Assembly (NCBI GenBank): GCA_003223645.1
Contig: QHVT01000013.1
Coordinates: 1-64,000, forward strand
From: Acidobacteriota bacterium
Lineage (GTDB): Bacteria > Acidobacteriota > Thermoanaerobaculia > Gp7-AA8
Direction: 5' to 3'
Length of the DNA: 64,000 nucleotides
The notes below the pieces were generated by a model that had not been told where the DNA came from, made no database searches, and saw only the letters and a program-made list of their open reading frames with translations. The first letter of the stretch is position 1, and each line of letters starts with the position of its first letter. Below, in pieces: positions 25,373 through 38,200 of this stretch. The translations under genes were made by a program, and so were the position numbers.

Positions 25373-25850
25373 GATGTGGTCGCGCAGGTCTGAGCGTCAG
25401 GGCCGGATGACATCCGCGACCATATGAATGACCAGAGCGTCAGAGACGATGACATCCGCGATCACATGAATGACCAGAATGTGGTCGCGCGGGTCTGAGC
25501 GTCAGAGCCGGATGACTGCCGCGACTACATGAATGACCAGAATGTGGTCACGCGGGTCTGAGCGTCAGAGCCGGATGACATCCGCGACCACATGAATGAC
25601 CAGAATGTGGTCACGTAGGTCTGAGCGTCAGAGCCGGATGACATCCGCGACCACATGAATGACCAGAGCGTCAGAGACGATGACATCCGCGACCACATGA
25701 ATGACCAGAATGTGGTCGCGCGGGTCTGAGCGTCAGAGCCGGATGACATCCGCGACTCCATGAATGACCAGAAAGTGGTCACGCGGGTCTGAGCGCCAGA
25801 GTTGAATGACCTCTTCGTCAGCATGAATGACGAGAAAGTGGTCACGCGCC
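25373..25850. repeat. minisatellite of 63-bp and 42-bp units (order L-S-L-L-L-S-L-L-partial)
   Basis: Long units (63 bp) start at 25373, 25478, 25541, 25604, 25709 and 25772. Short units (42 bp) start at 25436 and 25667. A 16-bp partial unit closes the array. The short unit is the long unit lacking about 21 bp at its left end. Both lengths are multiples of 21. Inside each long unit TGTGGTCGCG and CGCGACCACA can pair around a loop of about 35 nt. The minus strand is open over much of the array (25525-25845, with repeated peptides TTFWSFMWSRMSSGSDAQ), but a TGG-to-TAG change in the second long unit ends it. No unique spacers exist, so it is not a CRISPR array. Bases 25257-25372 and 25851-25980 hold no recognisable gene. 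Confidence 0.85.
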
Positions 25851-25980
25851 ACTGCTCACAGCTGCAGCGCTTCCAGTGCCGCCCATCTGCTCATCCAACG
25901 TCCTGTCTGCCAGCCAGCGTCGCGGAGCCAATGCTTCGCCTCTCGTTGTGCGTGATGTGCGGTGCATCAGCTAACGAAAG

Positions 25981-26172
25981 ATGCCGGTCCCGCTTATACT
26001 CGCCCCTCCGATCGGGGGCGACTTGGCCTATCGCATACGCACGCGCGATCAACACTTCGACAAGGACGGCGAGCCGAAACGGATACTCGCCCTCGACGGC
26101 GGCGGGCTGGGCGGCATGTTCACCCTCGGAATCCTCCGGCAGATCGAGATTTCCCCTTCGCGTTCGACCTGA
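25981..26172 (+). pseudogene. truncated patatin-like phospholipase
   Basis: 63 codons. The sequence RILALDGGGLGGMFTLGILR is the start of a patatin domain, with the DGGGxxG oxyanion-hole loop and a hydrophobic helix. Normal patatins run for at least 250 more residues and include the GxSxG nucleophile and DGG motif, all absent. After RQIE the sequence becomes unrelated (ISPSRST, stop) and leads straight into the 3' end of the giant RHS gene. The 3' portion has therefore been deleted or replaced, consistent with rearrangement at this border. A product, if made, would not be an enzyme. Confidence 0.75.
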
Positions 26173-26252
26173 AGTGAGCCATGGCCTCGTCTTGACCGCT
26201 CTGCCTGCCCGTTCTCCAAAGGCCGGCGCTGACGCGCCGGCCTTTCCTCGCT

Positions 26253-29200
26253 CTACAGCGGCACTCCGGAGAATGTCGACAGCATCACGGCCTCGGCGAC
26301 CTCGTCCTGCACGGCTCCGATCACGTATTGCACGATGAGCCGCGGGGCGGACTGGAGCAACAGCTCGAGTTGTACCGAGACCGTGCCGCCGCCCTCGATC
26401 ACCGTCACCGCTTCGGCGGTGGTCTCGCCCGCGACCTCGACCGCGAGCTCTTCTCCGGCGAAGAGCTCTTCGTTCTCCTCGATTGCCCTCACCGCGTCCC
26501 GCAGATCCTGCAGCCAGCTTTTCGAGTAGAGCACCGTTCCGGCCGGCGTGATCGGCGGGGCGATGATGTGGCAGCCGAGCTCCGGCTCGAGGTTGTACCA
26601 CGGGAACGTGTCCTGGCCGAGTCGCCACGCGCCGGACACCGGGACGCCGTTGGTCTCGATCGGAGACGTGGCGAGGCCGACGGCGTAGGCGACCGCCTGG
26701 ACGCGGGCCAGGATCACCGATGCGAGCGGTTTGATCTCGTAGACGTCGCCATAGGTGTACTCGCGCAGATCGGGACGGAGGCCGATCTCCATCAATACGT
26801 TCCACGCTCTGTCCAGCCCGCGGATGGCGCGGTCATACGCCGCCGTACCATTTTCGAAGTAGGTCCGTGGGAAGCCTTGGTTCGGACGGCGGCCGAGCTC
26901 CGTGACGAAGTAGTCGCCGAACCTGGCGATGTAGATCTTGCCGCAGAACTTGTGCACGGCCATGCCGGTCATGGCGTCGGCGAGATCGTGCCCGGTCGGA
27001 TCGATATTGTTGACCGGATCGTTCTCCGTGTAGGCGTACTGGTTCCGCGACTGAGACCGGTCCAATGTGCCGAAGCGGCTGTCGCGCTGCAGGAACCGGC
27101 CGATCCCCGGTGAGTAGTAGCGGCTGCGGAGGAAGTAGAGACCGGTCTCGGCGTCCTGCTGTTCGCCGGCGAAACGGAACGGATTGGGGGTGCTGCCGGT
27201 CGACGCCGCCAGCGTACCGAACGCGGTGTAGTCGTACCGGTCGGTGACGTTGCCGCCGGCGTCGACGAGCATGCGCACCGAGCCGAGAGCGTCAGTGACG
27301 TAGTAATAGTCACCGCCGTTCCGGGTCATGGTGGAGACGCCTGCTGCGCCGTATGCGTACGTCGCCGCCACGTGGCCGGATCCGTCGGTCTCCGCCACCA
27401 CCGTGGCCAGGTTGCCGGAGGTGTCGAGGACGTAATTGGTGACGTTGCCGGCGGCATCGGTCGAGCGCACGCGGTCGTTGTTCGCGTCGTAGTCGTACGT
27501 CAGGGCGCCGCCGGAACTGAACGCGATGCGCTCGAGCCGGCCGCGCACGTCGTACTCGTAGGAGGTCGTGGTCGAGCCTTGCGTCGCGCTCTTGACGTTC
27601 CCGGCCTCGTCGTACTCATACGAATGTTGCCCGTCACTGGCGAGCAACGCGCCGTTGTACGCATAGGGCTGGGTCCCCGCGGCTGCGCTGTCGGAGACGG
27701 ACGTGCGGTTGCCGGCGGCGTCGTACGCGTAGCCGATCGTCCGCACGGCGCTGCCGCCGGCGTCTTTGTAGGTCTCGGTCAAGAGCCGGCCGAGATCGTC
27801 GTAGCCGTATCCGACCGATGAACCGTCCTGCCGCGTGACTTTGCTGATTCTGCCGGAGCCGAGATGCTCATACGTCTCGGCGAACAACACGGTGCCGGTC
27901 GCGGAGACCGCGCGCACTGCCGTCAACTCCTCATGCGTTCCGTACTCGCGCGTGGCCACCATTCCGTTTGGATAGGTGATGCTGGTCAGCTTGCTGTCGT
28001 GATCGTAGCCGTACTTCGTCTCGCGGCCCCGCCCGTCGGTCATCTTGGTCATCCGTCCGGCGCCGTCGTAGTCGTACGAAGTCGTGCCCGCCGGCGAACT
28101 GACGGACGTGATGTGGCCCGATGCGTCGTAGGTGTACTGCAGCTCCGGACCGGCGCTGCGGTGGACCGCGGTGATGTGGCCGAGGAGGTCGTAGTCGTAA
28201 TCGAGGTTGCCTGCGGCATCGGTGAGCACATCGGGCCGGCCGGACGGGGTGTAGGTTCTGGACAGGCTGGTGCCGTCGTCGAACGTCGTCTTCACCGGCC
28301 GCTCGGACGGATCGGAGTCGGTGGTGACGAGGTGGCCGTCGCGGCGGCGAACCTGCTGCACCACCTGCTCGGCGGAGTAGGTGAACGTCTCGTAGGAGCC
28401 GTCCGGATACGTGCGCTTCACGAGGCGATCGGACGAGTCGTACTCGAATCGGAACGTGTCCTGCGACGGACCGACGATCGACGTGAGGTTGCCGTCCTCG
28501 TCGTAGGTGTAGGTCGTGGCGGAGCCGTCCGGCTCGGTGGTCTTGCCGAGGCGGCCGGCGACGTCGTACTCGTACTTCGTGACGTGTCCGCCGCTGTCGC
28601 GCCGGGTGGCCGGCTGGCCGCGCCAGTTGTAGGTGAGCTCCTCGTACCTTCCGTCCGCCGCGGTCACGCGGAGGACGCGGCCGTAGGCGTCGTACGTGCG
28701 CGTCGTGGTGTGCGACTCCGGATCGGTGACGGTGGTCATGTTGCCGACGTCGTCGTATCCGAACTGCGTCCGCTCTCCGGCGCCGTCGGTTCGCGACTCC
28801 TGCTCGCCGCTGGCCGTGTAGGTGGTTTTCGAAGTGTAGCCGCGCGCGTCGGTCTCGTTGGTCATGCGGCCGAGCGCATCATTCGTGTAGGTGCTGGTGA
28901 GACCGCCGATGGTCACGCCCGTGACCTGATCGTGGTCGTCGAGGGCGAGCGAGCCGGAGGCGGCGCCGGTGTTGGTCGTTCCGACGACGTTGTCGTTGGC
29001 GTCGTAGGCCACGCCGAACTGCGATCCATCGGTCATCGTGCTGGTGGTCGGCAGGCCGCGCGTGTTGAGCGTCGACTCGCCGCGCCCGCCGAAGGCATTG
29101 GTCACGGCGTTCATCTGTCCGGCGGCGTCGTATCCGAACTGCCACTTGTCACCGTCGGGAGCGGTGGTCTGGGTCTTCCGGCCCGCGTCGTCGTAGCCGA

Positions 29201-32200
29201 CCGACACCGCGCCGCCGCGCGGCAACGTCGTCGAGGTACGGCGGCCAAGGTCGTCATAGGTGTGGAGGGTGGTGTGCTGGGCCTCGTCGGTGACGGCGAC
29301 CGCGCGCCCCTTGGTGTCGTAGATGAGCGAGACATGGGTGCCGTCGGGATTCTTCACGTCGGTGATGTTTCCCTGGCTGTCGCGCGTGTACACGGTGCGA
29401 TCGCCGTCCGGAGTGACGAGCGCCAAGACGTTCCCCAATCCGTCGTATTCGCGGGTGATGGTGTGATGGCCGGCGTCGGTGCGTGTGGTGATCTCGTTCC
29501 ACTGGTTGTACGTCATCGTGGTCACGTGACCGGCCGCATCGCGGACCGTCAGGAGATTGCCGCGAGCGTCATAGGTCATCGTCTTCGTCTGCCCAAGGAC
29601 GTTCGTATGGGTCAGCATGTGGCCCTCGGCGTCATACGTGGCGGAGACGCCCTTCCCGTCGGGGTCGACGATGGAGAGGATGTTGCCGCTGCCGTCGTAC
29701 GTGTAGACGCGTACGTGTCCCTTGCGGTCGGTGTTCACCTGATGGTGGGCGTCGAGGTCGTAGCTCATGGTCAGGCGGTGACCGTCGCCGTCGGTGACGG
29801 CGATGACGCGGCCGCTTTCGTCGTATTCCGTCTTGGCGGCGTGACGTCCCGCCGAATCGAAGTAGTCGACGAGGTCGTGGCGGTCGTCGTACGTGAAACG
29901 GGTGGTCTCGCCGACCTGGTTCGTGACCGTGGCGAGGTCGCCGTGCGCGTCGTAGGAGTAGTTGATGTAATTGCCCGCGGGATCCGTCACCGTGCCGATG
30001 CGCCCCTGCGCATCGCGGGTGAAACCGACGGACAGGCCGGTGGAGCTGGTGACGCCGTTGGCGCTGAAAGTCAGCTTGTTGCCGTTGCGGTCGCGGACGG
30101 ACTGCACCCCTCCCGTCTCATCGACCTCGTACACGTATCCGTGCTCGGTGGTCAGGCGGAAGCGCGTGGGATTGAAGACCGAGCCGTCGGAGGTGAGCAG
30201 TTGCACGTTCCCGGGCTTGCTGCCGTCGACGACGACCGTCTGCTCGCCGACGACCTGCAGCGTGCCGTGGCGCGAGCCGACCGGCTGGAAGACGACGTCC
30301 GCCGCGTCGATGGACGCCAGCGCCTGGCAGGCCGGCGACGTCGCCATCCGGAAGCGGTAGACGTGGTCGCCGGGCAGGGTGACGGTGACGAAGCGCGAGA
30401 GCGTCGGGGTGAGGCAGTACTGGCGATCGAAGACGGCTCCGGTGAGCGTCTCCTGCCATCCGGTGCCGAGCACGCCGCTCTTCTCGACGTGCCCGCGGTC
30501 GTAGGAGAGCGTCCAGCCGTAGCCGAAGTCGCCGACACGCTTGTCGCGGCTGTCGTAGGTGCGAGTGACGTCGAGCTCGAGGCCCGCCACCGGCACGACG
30601 AGGTCGTGGAACTCGAGCGAGAACAGACCCGGCTTGAGGTGTCCTTCCACGCTCACGGCGATGGAGGTGCCGATGCTGTCGCCCGCGCTGTTGGTCGCGG
30701 AGAGCCGGATCTTGTACGTGCCGTTCACCAGCGTGGTCGGATCGAACGTACCGAGGGGCGCGTCCGTCACCGATGTCGTGCCGGTGGCGATCGTCATCCA
30801 GGGGTTGTTCGCCGCCGCTTGATCGTTGGCGTTGAGACGGTACTCCAGACGCCAGCTCGCCGCGTTGGCGATGGTGCCGCGCACCACCGTCCGGTCGGTG
30901 ATGACCGCGCCGTCGGCCGGAGACGTAATCTCCACTGACGGCGGCGGAGACGCCGGATTCACCGTAATCGTGACGTCATCGCTCGCCGAGAGCGCGCTGT
31001 CCGTCGCCGTAATGCGCACGACATACGTTCCTTCCGCGGAGAAGGTCGCCGTAGTGGTCGTCGAAGTGGACGACGCGAACGTCACCTCGCCGGGGCCGCT
31101 GACTTTCGTCCAGCTCACGGTCACCGGCGCGGGCTGGCCGTCATCGGCGACGGTTGCGCTGAGGGTGACTTGGTTGTTCGGAAGGTAGATCGTCTGATCG
31201 GCGCCGGCGTTGACGGTGGGCGCCTGGTTGGGGAGGGGATCGGCGAGCGTGACGACGACGTCGTCGGAAGACGTCAGCACGCCGTCGGAGACGGTGAGGC
31301 GGAAGGTGTAATTGCCGACGGTGGTGTTCGTGCCGAACGCGATCGCCGTCGTCAGGGTGTGGCGTGACTGGATGAGCGACTGGGTCGTGCAGTTCGTGCA
31401 CGTCCAGAGGTACGACACGGGTCCGGCGGCGGGAGCGCCGTCGTCGGTGTAGGAGCCGGTGAGCGTCGCCGTAAATGTCGGTTTGTTGATCGTGCGATCG
31501 GCGCCGGCGTTGGCGACCGGCGCGGTGTTCGTGCCGCGATCGATCGTCACTTCGTTGGAGATGGCGGTCGTGCCGGCGGCAGTCGACGTCGCCTGCAGCA
31601 CGTCGCCGCCGGAGTGGACGCCGGTGTACTGGAACGTCACATGACCGCCGGCATCGGTCGTACCGTGCAGCGTCTGTGCGTTTGCACCTGTAATGCGGAG
31701 GTCGACCGGCAGGGATGCGATCGGCGCGCCCGCAGCGTCGAACGCGCGCACGTCGACGCTCTTCGTCGATCCGGCCGGCTGTGCGTCGAACTTGTACGGC
31801 GACATGGCGAGCGAGATCGTCGGCGGAATGATGCGATCGCCGGCCGCCGACGTGGTGCCCATCGTCAGTGCGAGTCCTTGTACGCAGCATTCCGCGTAGT
31901 CGACTTCGAATGGGTAGCTGCCCGGCGCGGGGAAATGAACCGTCACGAGACGCGGCTGATCGGCGCCGGTGCCGGTGTTGTACGCACCCGCAAGCGGATA
32001 GCCCTCGAATCCCGTGACGCCGGACGCGGGCGGGTTGAAATTCACGCCGCTGACGCGCGATGCGCCCTTGCCGACGCCGAACACGAACCCGTCATCCGCC
32101 CAGAACTTGAAGGTGATGTCCCCCGCGGAGGCGACATTGAGCGAGCCGGTGAAGACGCCGTTGAAGTCCTGGAGGTAGTCGTAACCGAGCGAGGCGCCGT

Positions 32201-35200
32201 TGCCGCGAGGAATGATGATGCCGGTGAAATTGCCGTCGACATCCGTCGTCACGTCGACCATCGGCCGATTGAGGACGTCGACGCCGGAGACGTTGCCCGG
32301 CACGGTGCCTGCCGGCGGATTCAGATTCAGCGTCGGAAGGTTCTGCTCGAAGATCAATGGTTGATCCGGAGCTGCATTGAATCCGCCGCTGCCATTGGAG
32401 GTGAAGAAGCGCGCGCGGATCGTCGTCGCGGAGATCGTCTGCTTCGGTACGACCCACGTCACCGCCGCGGGATTGGAAGTGATGACCGCCGCCGTGCCGG
32501 CCGTGGCGACGACGGTGTCATTGCCGGCAGTGGAGCCGGTGTACGTGAAGAATGCGGCACCGGTCGTGTCGGTGACGGTCGAGAACGTCCGGCCGTTGGC
32601 GCCTTCGATGCTGAAGGTGACGGTCTCGCCGAACAGCGCATTGCTGCCGGAGTCGGTGAGCACGGCCTTCATCGTCTGCGTTGCGCCAACGACGTTCGGT
32701 CCGGCGGCGCCCGGTGTCAGCGCCAAGGTGCCGATGAACGCGTGCACGGCGACGGTGTCGCTCGTAGACAGCGCGCCGTCGTTCGCGGTGAGCTTCACGA
32801 CGTAATCGCCGGCGACGCTGAACGTTGCCTTCGTCGATTGCGCGGTGCCGGCCGCGAACGTGACGTCGCCCGGTCCGCTGACCTTGGTCCAGGTGATCGA
32901 CAGCGTGCTGCCGGAGGGGAGTCCGTCGTCCTGGACCGTGCCGTTGAGATTGGCGCTCGATTGCGCGTTGACGAAGTGAACGTCGGCGCCGGCATCGACG
33001 ACCGGCGCCTTGTTGATCGGAGCCGGCGTCACGGTGATGACGACGTCGTCGGTCCCGTCGAACTGCGTGTCGTTGACGGTCAGGCGGAGGATGTACGTGC
33101 CTGCCGCGGGGAAGGTCGCCGTGGTAATCGCTGCGTGCGCATCGGCAAACGCCGCGACGGCGCCATTCGGTCCGTTCACGGTCGTCCAGGTCGCGGTGAG
33201 CGTGCTGCCGGCGGGTAGTCCGTCATCCATCGAAATGCCGTGCAGCGAGGCGCTGGTCGACGGATACACGATCGTTTGATCCGCGCCCGCGTCGACGACC
33301 GGGGCGTGGTTGCCTTCACTGACGCGCACGACGACGTCGTCGGTCGCGGTCAGCGCGCCGTCGTTCGCGGTCAAACGGAGCGTGTAATCGCCGGGGACGA
33401 TGAACCGCGCCTGTGAGATCGCCGATGCGCTTGGATTGAAGCTGATCTGCGCCGGACCGCTGACCTGGGTCCAGCCGACGGTCGGAACGCCGTCGATCGG
33501 CAGGCCGTCGTCGTTCACGCTGCCGGTGAGAGTCGCCGCGACGCCGATCGGTCCGATGTCGCCGAGTCCGGCCGGCGCGAAGGTGACGTGCTCCCAATGC
33601 TGGGTCTGGGCGACGAGGACTTTCTGGAACGCCGCGCCGTCCCACCAGACGTGATACATCTGGCCGGTCTCGGCGACGATGATGAAGTCTCCGATCCAGT
33701 TGCCGAACGCCGCCGCCGGCGCGCCCAGCACCAGTGAACGGTCATAGTCGATGCCGAAGAAGTTCTCATTGGCCGGAATGAGGTCGATGTCTTCCGGTGC
33801 GATGCCGAGGGAATGGCTCGCCACTTTGCCCTGGGGATCGATCGAGTAAATGAGCGTCTGGTCTTCCGCGCCGGCGATGATCTTGCCGGCCCACGGTCCA
33901 TAACGCGGGTCATTGGGAACGGTGGTCACGCCCTCGAGGTGCGTATTGACGCGCGCGAGCTGCGTCGCCTGCCCCGCGGCGTTGATGCGCCATACGCCGC
34001 CCGCGGTCGTGACGACGACGAGATCGCCGCCGAACACGCCGGTGCGGTCGATATAAAGACTGCCGCGCATCAGACCGGTCTCGCCGGGCAAGGTGACCCA
34101 CGGGTTCTGCACGACCTTGCCGTCGGGCGAGATGCGGATGACGACGCCGGGCGCGCCGGAGCCGGAGAAGAGCTCGCCCGGCTGGAAGCCGCCGCGGCTC
34201 ATGCCGTTGCCCTCGTCGCGCGCGGTGGCGATTTTCAATTCATCGGTGAGGCCGGAGACGCTGGAGAAGTTCGTGCGCGTTCCGTCCGCGTCGATGAGCG
34301 CGAAGTTCGACGGCACGCCGGTCGGGTAGTCGACGGAGAAGACGACTTTGTTCGTCGGCTGGTGATAGTCGATGCCGATCGGACGGGAGCTGCTGCCAAT
34401 GGTGTGCAACGACAGCGGCGGAACCGGCGGCACCGGCGGCACGCTGACGAAAAGATCGGGTCCCGCATTGACGACCGGCGGGAGGTTGACGATGTCGGCG
34501 TCGACGGTGATGGTGACGTCGTCACTCGTCGCGTACTGCTGGTCGTTTGCGGTGAGGCGCAGTACGTATGTGCCGCGCGTGTCGAAGCTGACGCTCGTCG
34601 TGCGCGTGGCAGGTGTATCGAAGCGCACTTTCCCCGGGCCGCTGACCTTCGACCAGAGGACCGCTGGTCCGGCCGGCGGAATGCCGTCGTCGGTGACGGT
34701 GCCGGTGAGCGTCGTCTTCGCGGCGGTGATCGTCTGATCGGGTCCCGCATCGACCACCGGCGCGACGTTGGCCACATGACAGATCGCGCCTTCGACGTTG
34801 ACGAGCGTGGCGAGGAGGTCGCTGTAACTGCGGGCGATGTAGAAGTCGGAGGACGACGAAGCGAGCGCACGGAGGTTGTTCTCCATGTTCGTGTCGACGC
34901 CGCCGACGTACACGACGACGAGGCGCGTGGCGGTCGCCTTGAGGTTCGTTGCCGCGGCAGGCGCGAGCGTGTTGTAGCTCGCGCCGTCGGTGATGACGAC
35001 CGCGATCGGAACGGCGAGACCGGAGTGGCGCGAACTGGTGAGCTCCGTGCGCGCGGAGTCGAGCGCGGCGCTGATCAAGCCGCTGCCGTAGATCGTGAAG
35101 CCGTCGATCGCCTTGCGCGCGGCCTCGTAGTCGCTCGTCAGCGTTTGCAGCATGCGCGGCGGATTGCCGTAGCCGATGATTGAGATCTGGTCGCCGTTGC

Positions 35201-38200
35201 GTCGCGCGTCGCTGAACGCGATCTCCGCCAGCTCGAGCTGATTGAGCTGCATCGAGGTGCGGCTGCGAACGAGATCGGTCGCGACGACGACGTCGAGCTT
35301 CTGTGTCGCGGCCGGGCAGGTGACGGTGAACGAGAGCGAGCTCGCGTCATAGAGCGTGTTGCCGGCAAACGATGCGGAGATGGCCGGATTCGTCGACGAG
35401 CCGGTGTACACGAGGCTCGCGACGGCTTCGCCGGTCGCGCTCGTGACCGCGCTCGCGGTCTGGCCGCCGACGTTGAAGACGACGGTCTCGTTGGCGATGC
35501 GCTCGTGGGTGATGCCTTCGCGCAGCAGCGCCTTCAGCGCGATCGGCTGATTGATCGTGACGGCGCGCTCGCCTTCATACGAAACGAGCGACGGGCGGCG
35601 GGTGACGGTGGTGCGGACGACGTCGCTCGACGCGCCGCCGTCCTTGTCGGTGACGGTGACGTGCGCGTCGTAGGTGCCGGGTGTGGCGTAGCTGTGCTTC
35701 GGCGCGGCCGCCGTGGAGCAGTTCGGCACGTCTAGCGTCGCGCCGTCCCCAAAGTCCCATGTACAGCGGATGGTCGGACGATCGCTCACGCTCACGTCGC
35801 TGAACGACGGCTGCACGCCCCAGTCGAGTCCCCACGCAACCGTGAGATCCGGACCGGCGTTCGCTGTCGGCGGTACGTTCGCAATCGTCACCGGCTTCGT
35901 CACCGTCGCCGTGATGCCGCGTCCGTTCGTGATCGTGTGCGTGACGTTGTAGATGCCGTTGTCGGCCCACGCGTGGCTCGCGGCCGCGGCGTAGATGTTG
36001 TCGTTCGTGTTGTCGCCCCACGACCAGTTGCTGGACGTGAAGAGGCCGAAGTTGTTCGTCGAGGCGTCGGTGAATCCGACCTGCGCGACTTCGTTCCCGA
36101 TCGTCGGCGACCAGGTGAAGTCGGCCGCCGGCGCGCCGACGATGTGGTACGGCATCGTGCGGCGGCTGGTCTGTCCGCCGGCGTCGGTGATGGTGAGCGA
36201 GACGTCGTAGGTGCCGGGCTGCGCGTACGTGTGCTGCGGATCGCGCTCGCTGCTCGTCGCGCCGTCGCCGAAGTCCCACGCGTAGGAGACAATGTTCGCG
36301 CCCGCGGTCGACGACATATCGACGAAGCGCGTCTCCTGCGTGCCGAACTGCGGCGAGAACGCCCATGCCGAGAGGAGTTGGAACTCACCCGCGCCCGCGT
36401 AGTTGTTGCGCAGCACGAAGCGGACGTAGCGCGCCAGCGCCGGCTTGAAGGTGAAGTACTGGATCGTGTGATCCGGCTGCAGAGCGCCGGTGAACACGGT
36501 CTGATACGACGCGTCGCTGCCGTCGCCGGCCGAGACCTGAATGTCGAACTGGCGGACCATTGCGCCGTCGCACGGCGTGCCGCAGTCGGTGCGGCCGAGG
36601 AGTGCGACCCGGTCGATGCGCCAGACGGCGCCGTTGGGAAGCGCGACGCCGATGACTTCCGGAATCGCGTGCGTGGTGCCGCTCAGCCAGAGACCGTTGC
36701 TGACGTCGGCGTCGAGGAGCTGATTCGGTAAATAGGAAGTCGTGATGCCGTCGGTGATGCCGAGCGGCGCAGCGCCGTCTTCGGTCATCGTCAGGAGATT
36801 CATCTCGGTGATGCTGATGACCGAGCCGTAGCCGGACTTCCATAGGAGCTTGACGTACTTCGCCTCGAACGTGCGGCCGAAGTAGAAGTCGCGCTGATTG
36901 AGGTTGACCGTGCCGCTGTAGGCGAGCGTGAACGCCGCGTCGTCCGGCGTCGTCGTGGAGACGAGGACGTCGTAGTCCTTCGGCGCGGAGCTCGAGCTGA
37001 GGAAGTCGAAGTGCATGCCGTACAGCAGGCGCGCCGCGTTGTCCGGCATCGCGAACGTCAGCGACGGTTGCGCCGACGTGTTGGCGCTCCAGCTGTTGTT
37101 CGTGCCGTCGGTGGCGAGCTGCGGGAACGCGCCGCCGTTGAACGCGGAGCCGGCGATGACGCCGCCCGGCGGTGCCGGCAGCAGGACGTCGAAGAGACCG
37201 GTGACGATGTTGACGCGCGCCGGATCGGAGTTCGACAGCGGGACGTACTTCACGTAGCGCGCGCTCACCGCGCCGCCGGGGAAGGAGAAGTCCTGCATCG
37301 CCGTGTTCGGCGGCATCGTGGTGGTCAACACGTTGACGAACGCCGATGGATCGGTCGTCGTGGAGGAGACCCACACTTCGAAGTTGCGGATCTGATCGGT
37401 GCCGTTGATCGAGCTGCTCCACGGGCCGACGCGGACGCCGCTGATGGTCTGCGGATCCGTGCCGCCGAGCTGAATGACGGCGAATTGATTCGTGCGCGCC
37501 GGCGTGATCCACGGCGGGCCTTCGATGTAGTCGAGCAGCACGTCGGGACTGCCGCCGCTGGAGGCGACGATCTTCGCGCCGTTCGCTGCCTGTCCCGGCG
37601 ACTGATTGCGGATGGCGATCGATGCCAGCGGCGCGGAGATGAGGTTGCCCTCGCTGCGCGCGGTGCGGATCTCGAACATCGAGACCTGGATCGACGGCCC
37701 GCCGTAGTTGTTCTTCGCGAGGAGCTTCACGTACTTCGCGCGCACCGGGCCGCCGGGGAAGACGAATTCGTGCGGGCGGAAGTCGTTGACGAGCGTGCCG
37801 CTGACGACCGTGGTGAATGCGGCGTCGTCGTCGGTCGTGTTGGAGGCGAGGATGTCGAAGTCCTTCAGCGACTCCGCGGCGCTCGTCAGCGACATCAACG
37901 CGACGCGATCGATCGGCGCCGGATCGGCGTCGTCGAGCCGGACGACGACACTCTCGTTCACCGTGTGGCCGCTCTGCGTGTACCAGCCGGTCTGGTTGTT
38001 GTTGTCGAACATCCACTCCGGCCGTTCCCAGATGTTGTCGTAGTTGCTGACCGACGAGCGGGAGCCCGCCGGCGGCACGAGGCGGAGCTCGACGATGACC
38101 GAGGAGCCGCTCGCGCCGTAGTTGCTGGCGGCGACGAACTTCACGACGCCGGCGGAGATCGGACCGTTCGGGAAGACGATGTCCTGGTAGCCGTTGGCGG

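Noticed and set aside
25525-25845. 106-codon minus-strand ORF in the minisatellite as a gene
   Set aside because: No ribosome site or conserved non-repeat part, and one unit carries a stop; listed only as a property of the repeat.
25373-25850. CRISPR-like array
   Set aside because: Units are 63 and 42 bp and tandem, with no unique spacers between repeats and no cas genes nearby; it is a minisatellite.
27864-30938. Large plus-strand ORF (1,024 codons) opposite the giant RHS gene
   Set aside because: It is antisense to YD repeats and shows Val/Gly/Arg-rich, repeat-driven sequence with no domain; the minus strand has the clear protein.
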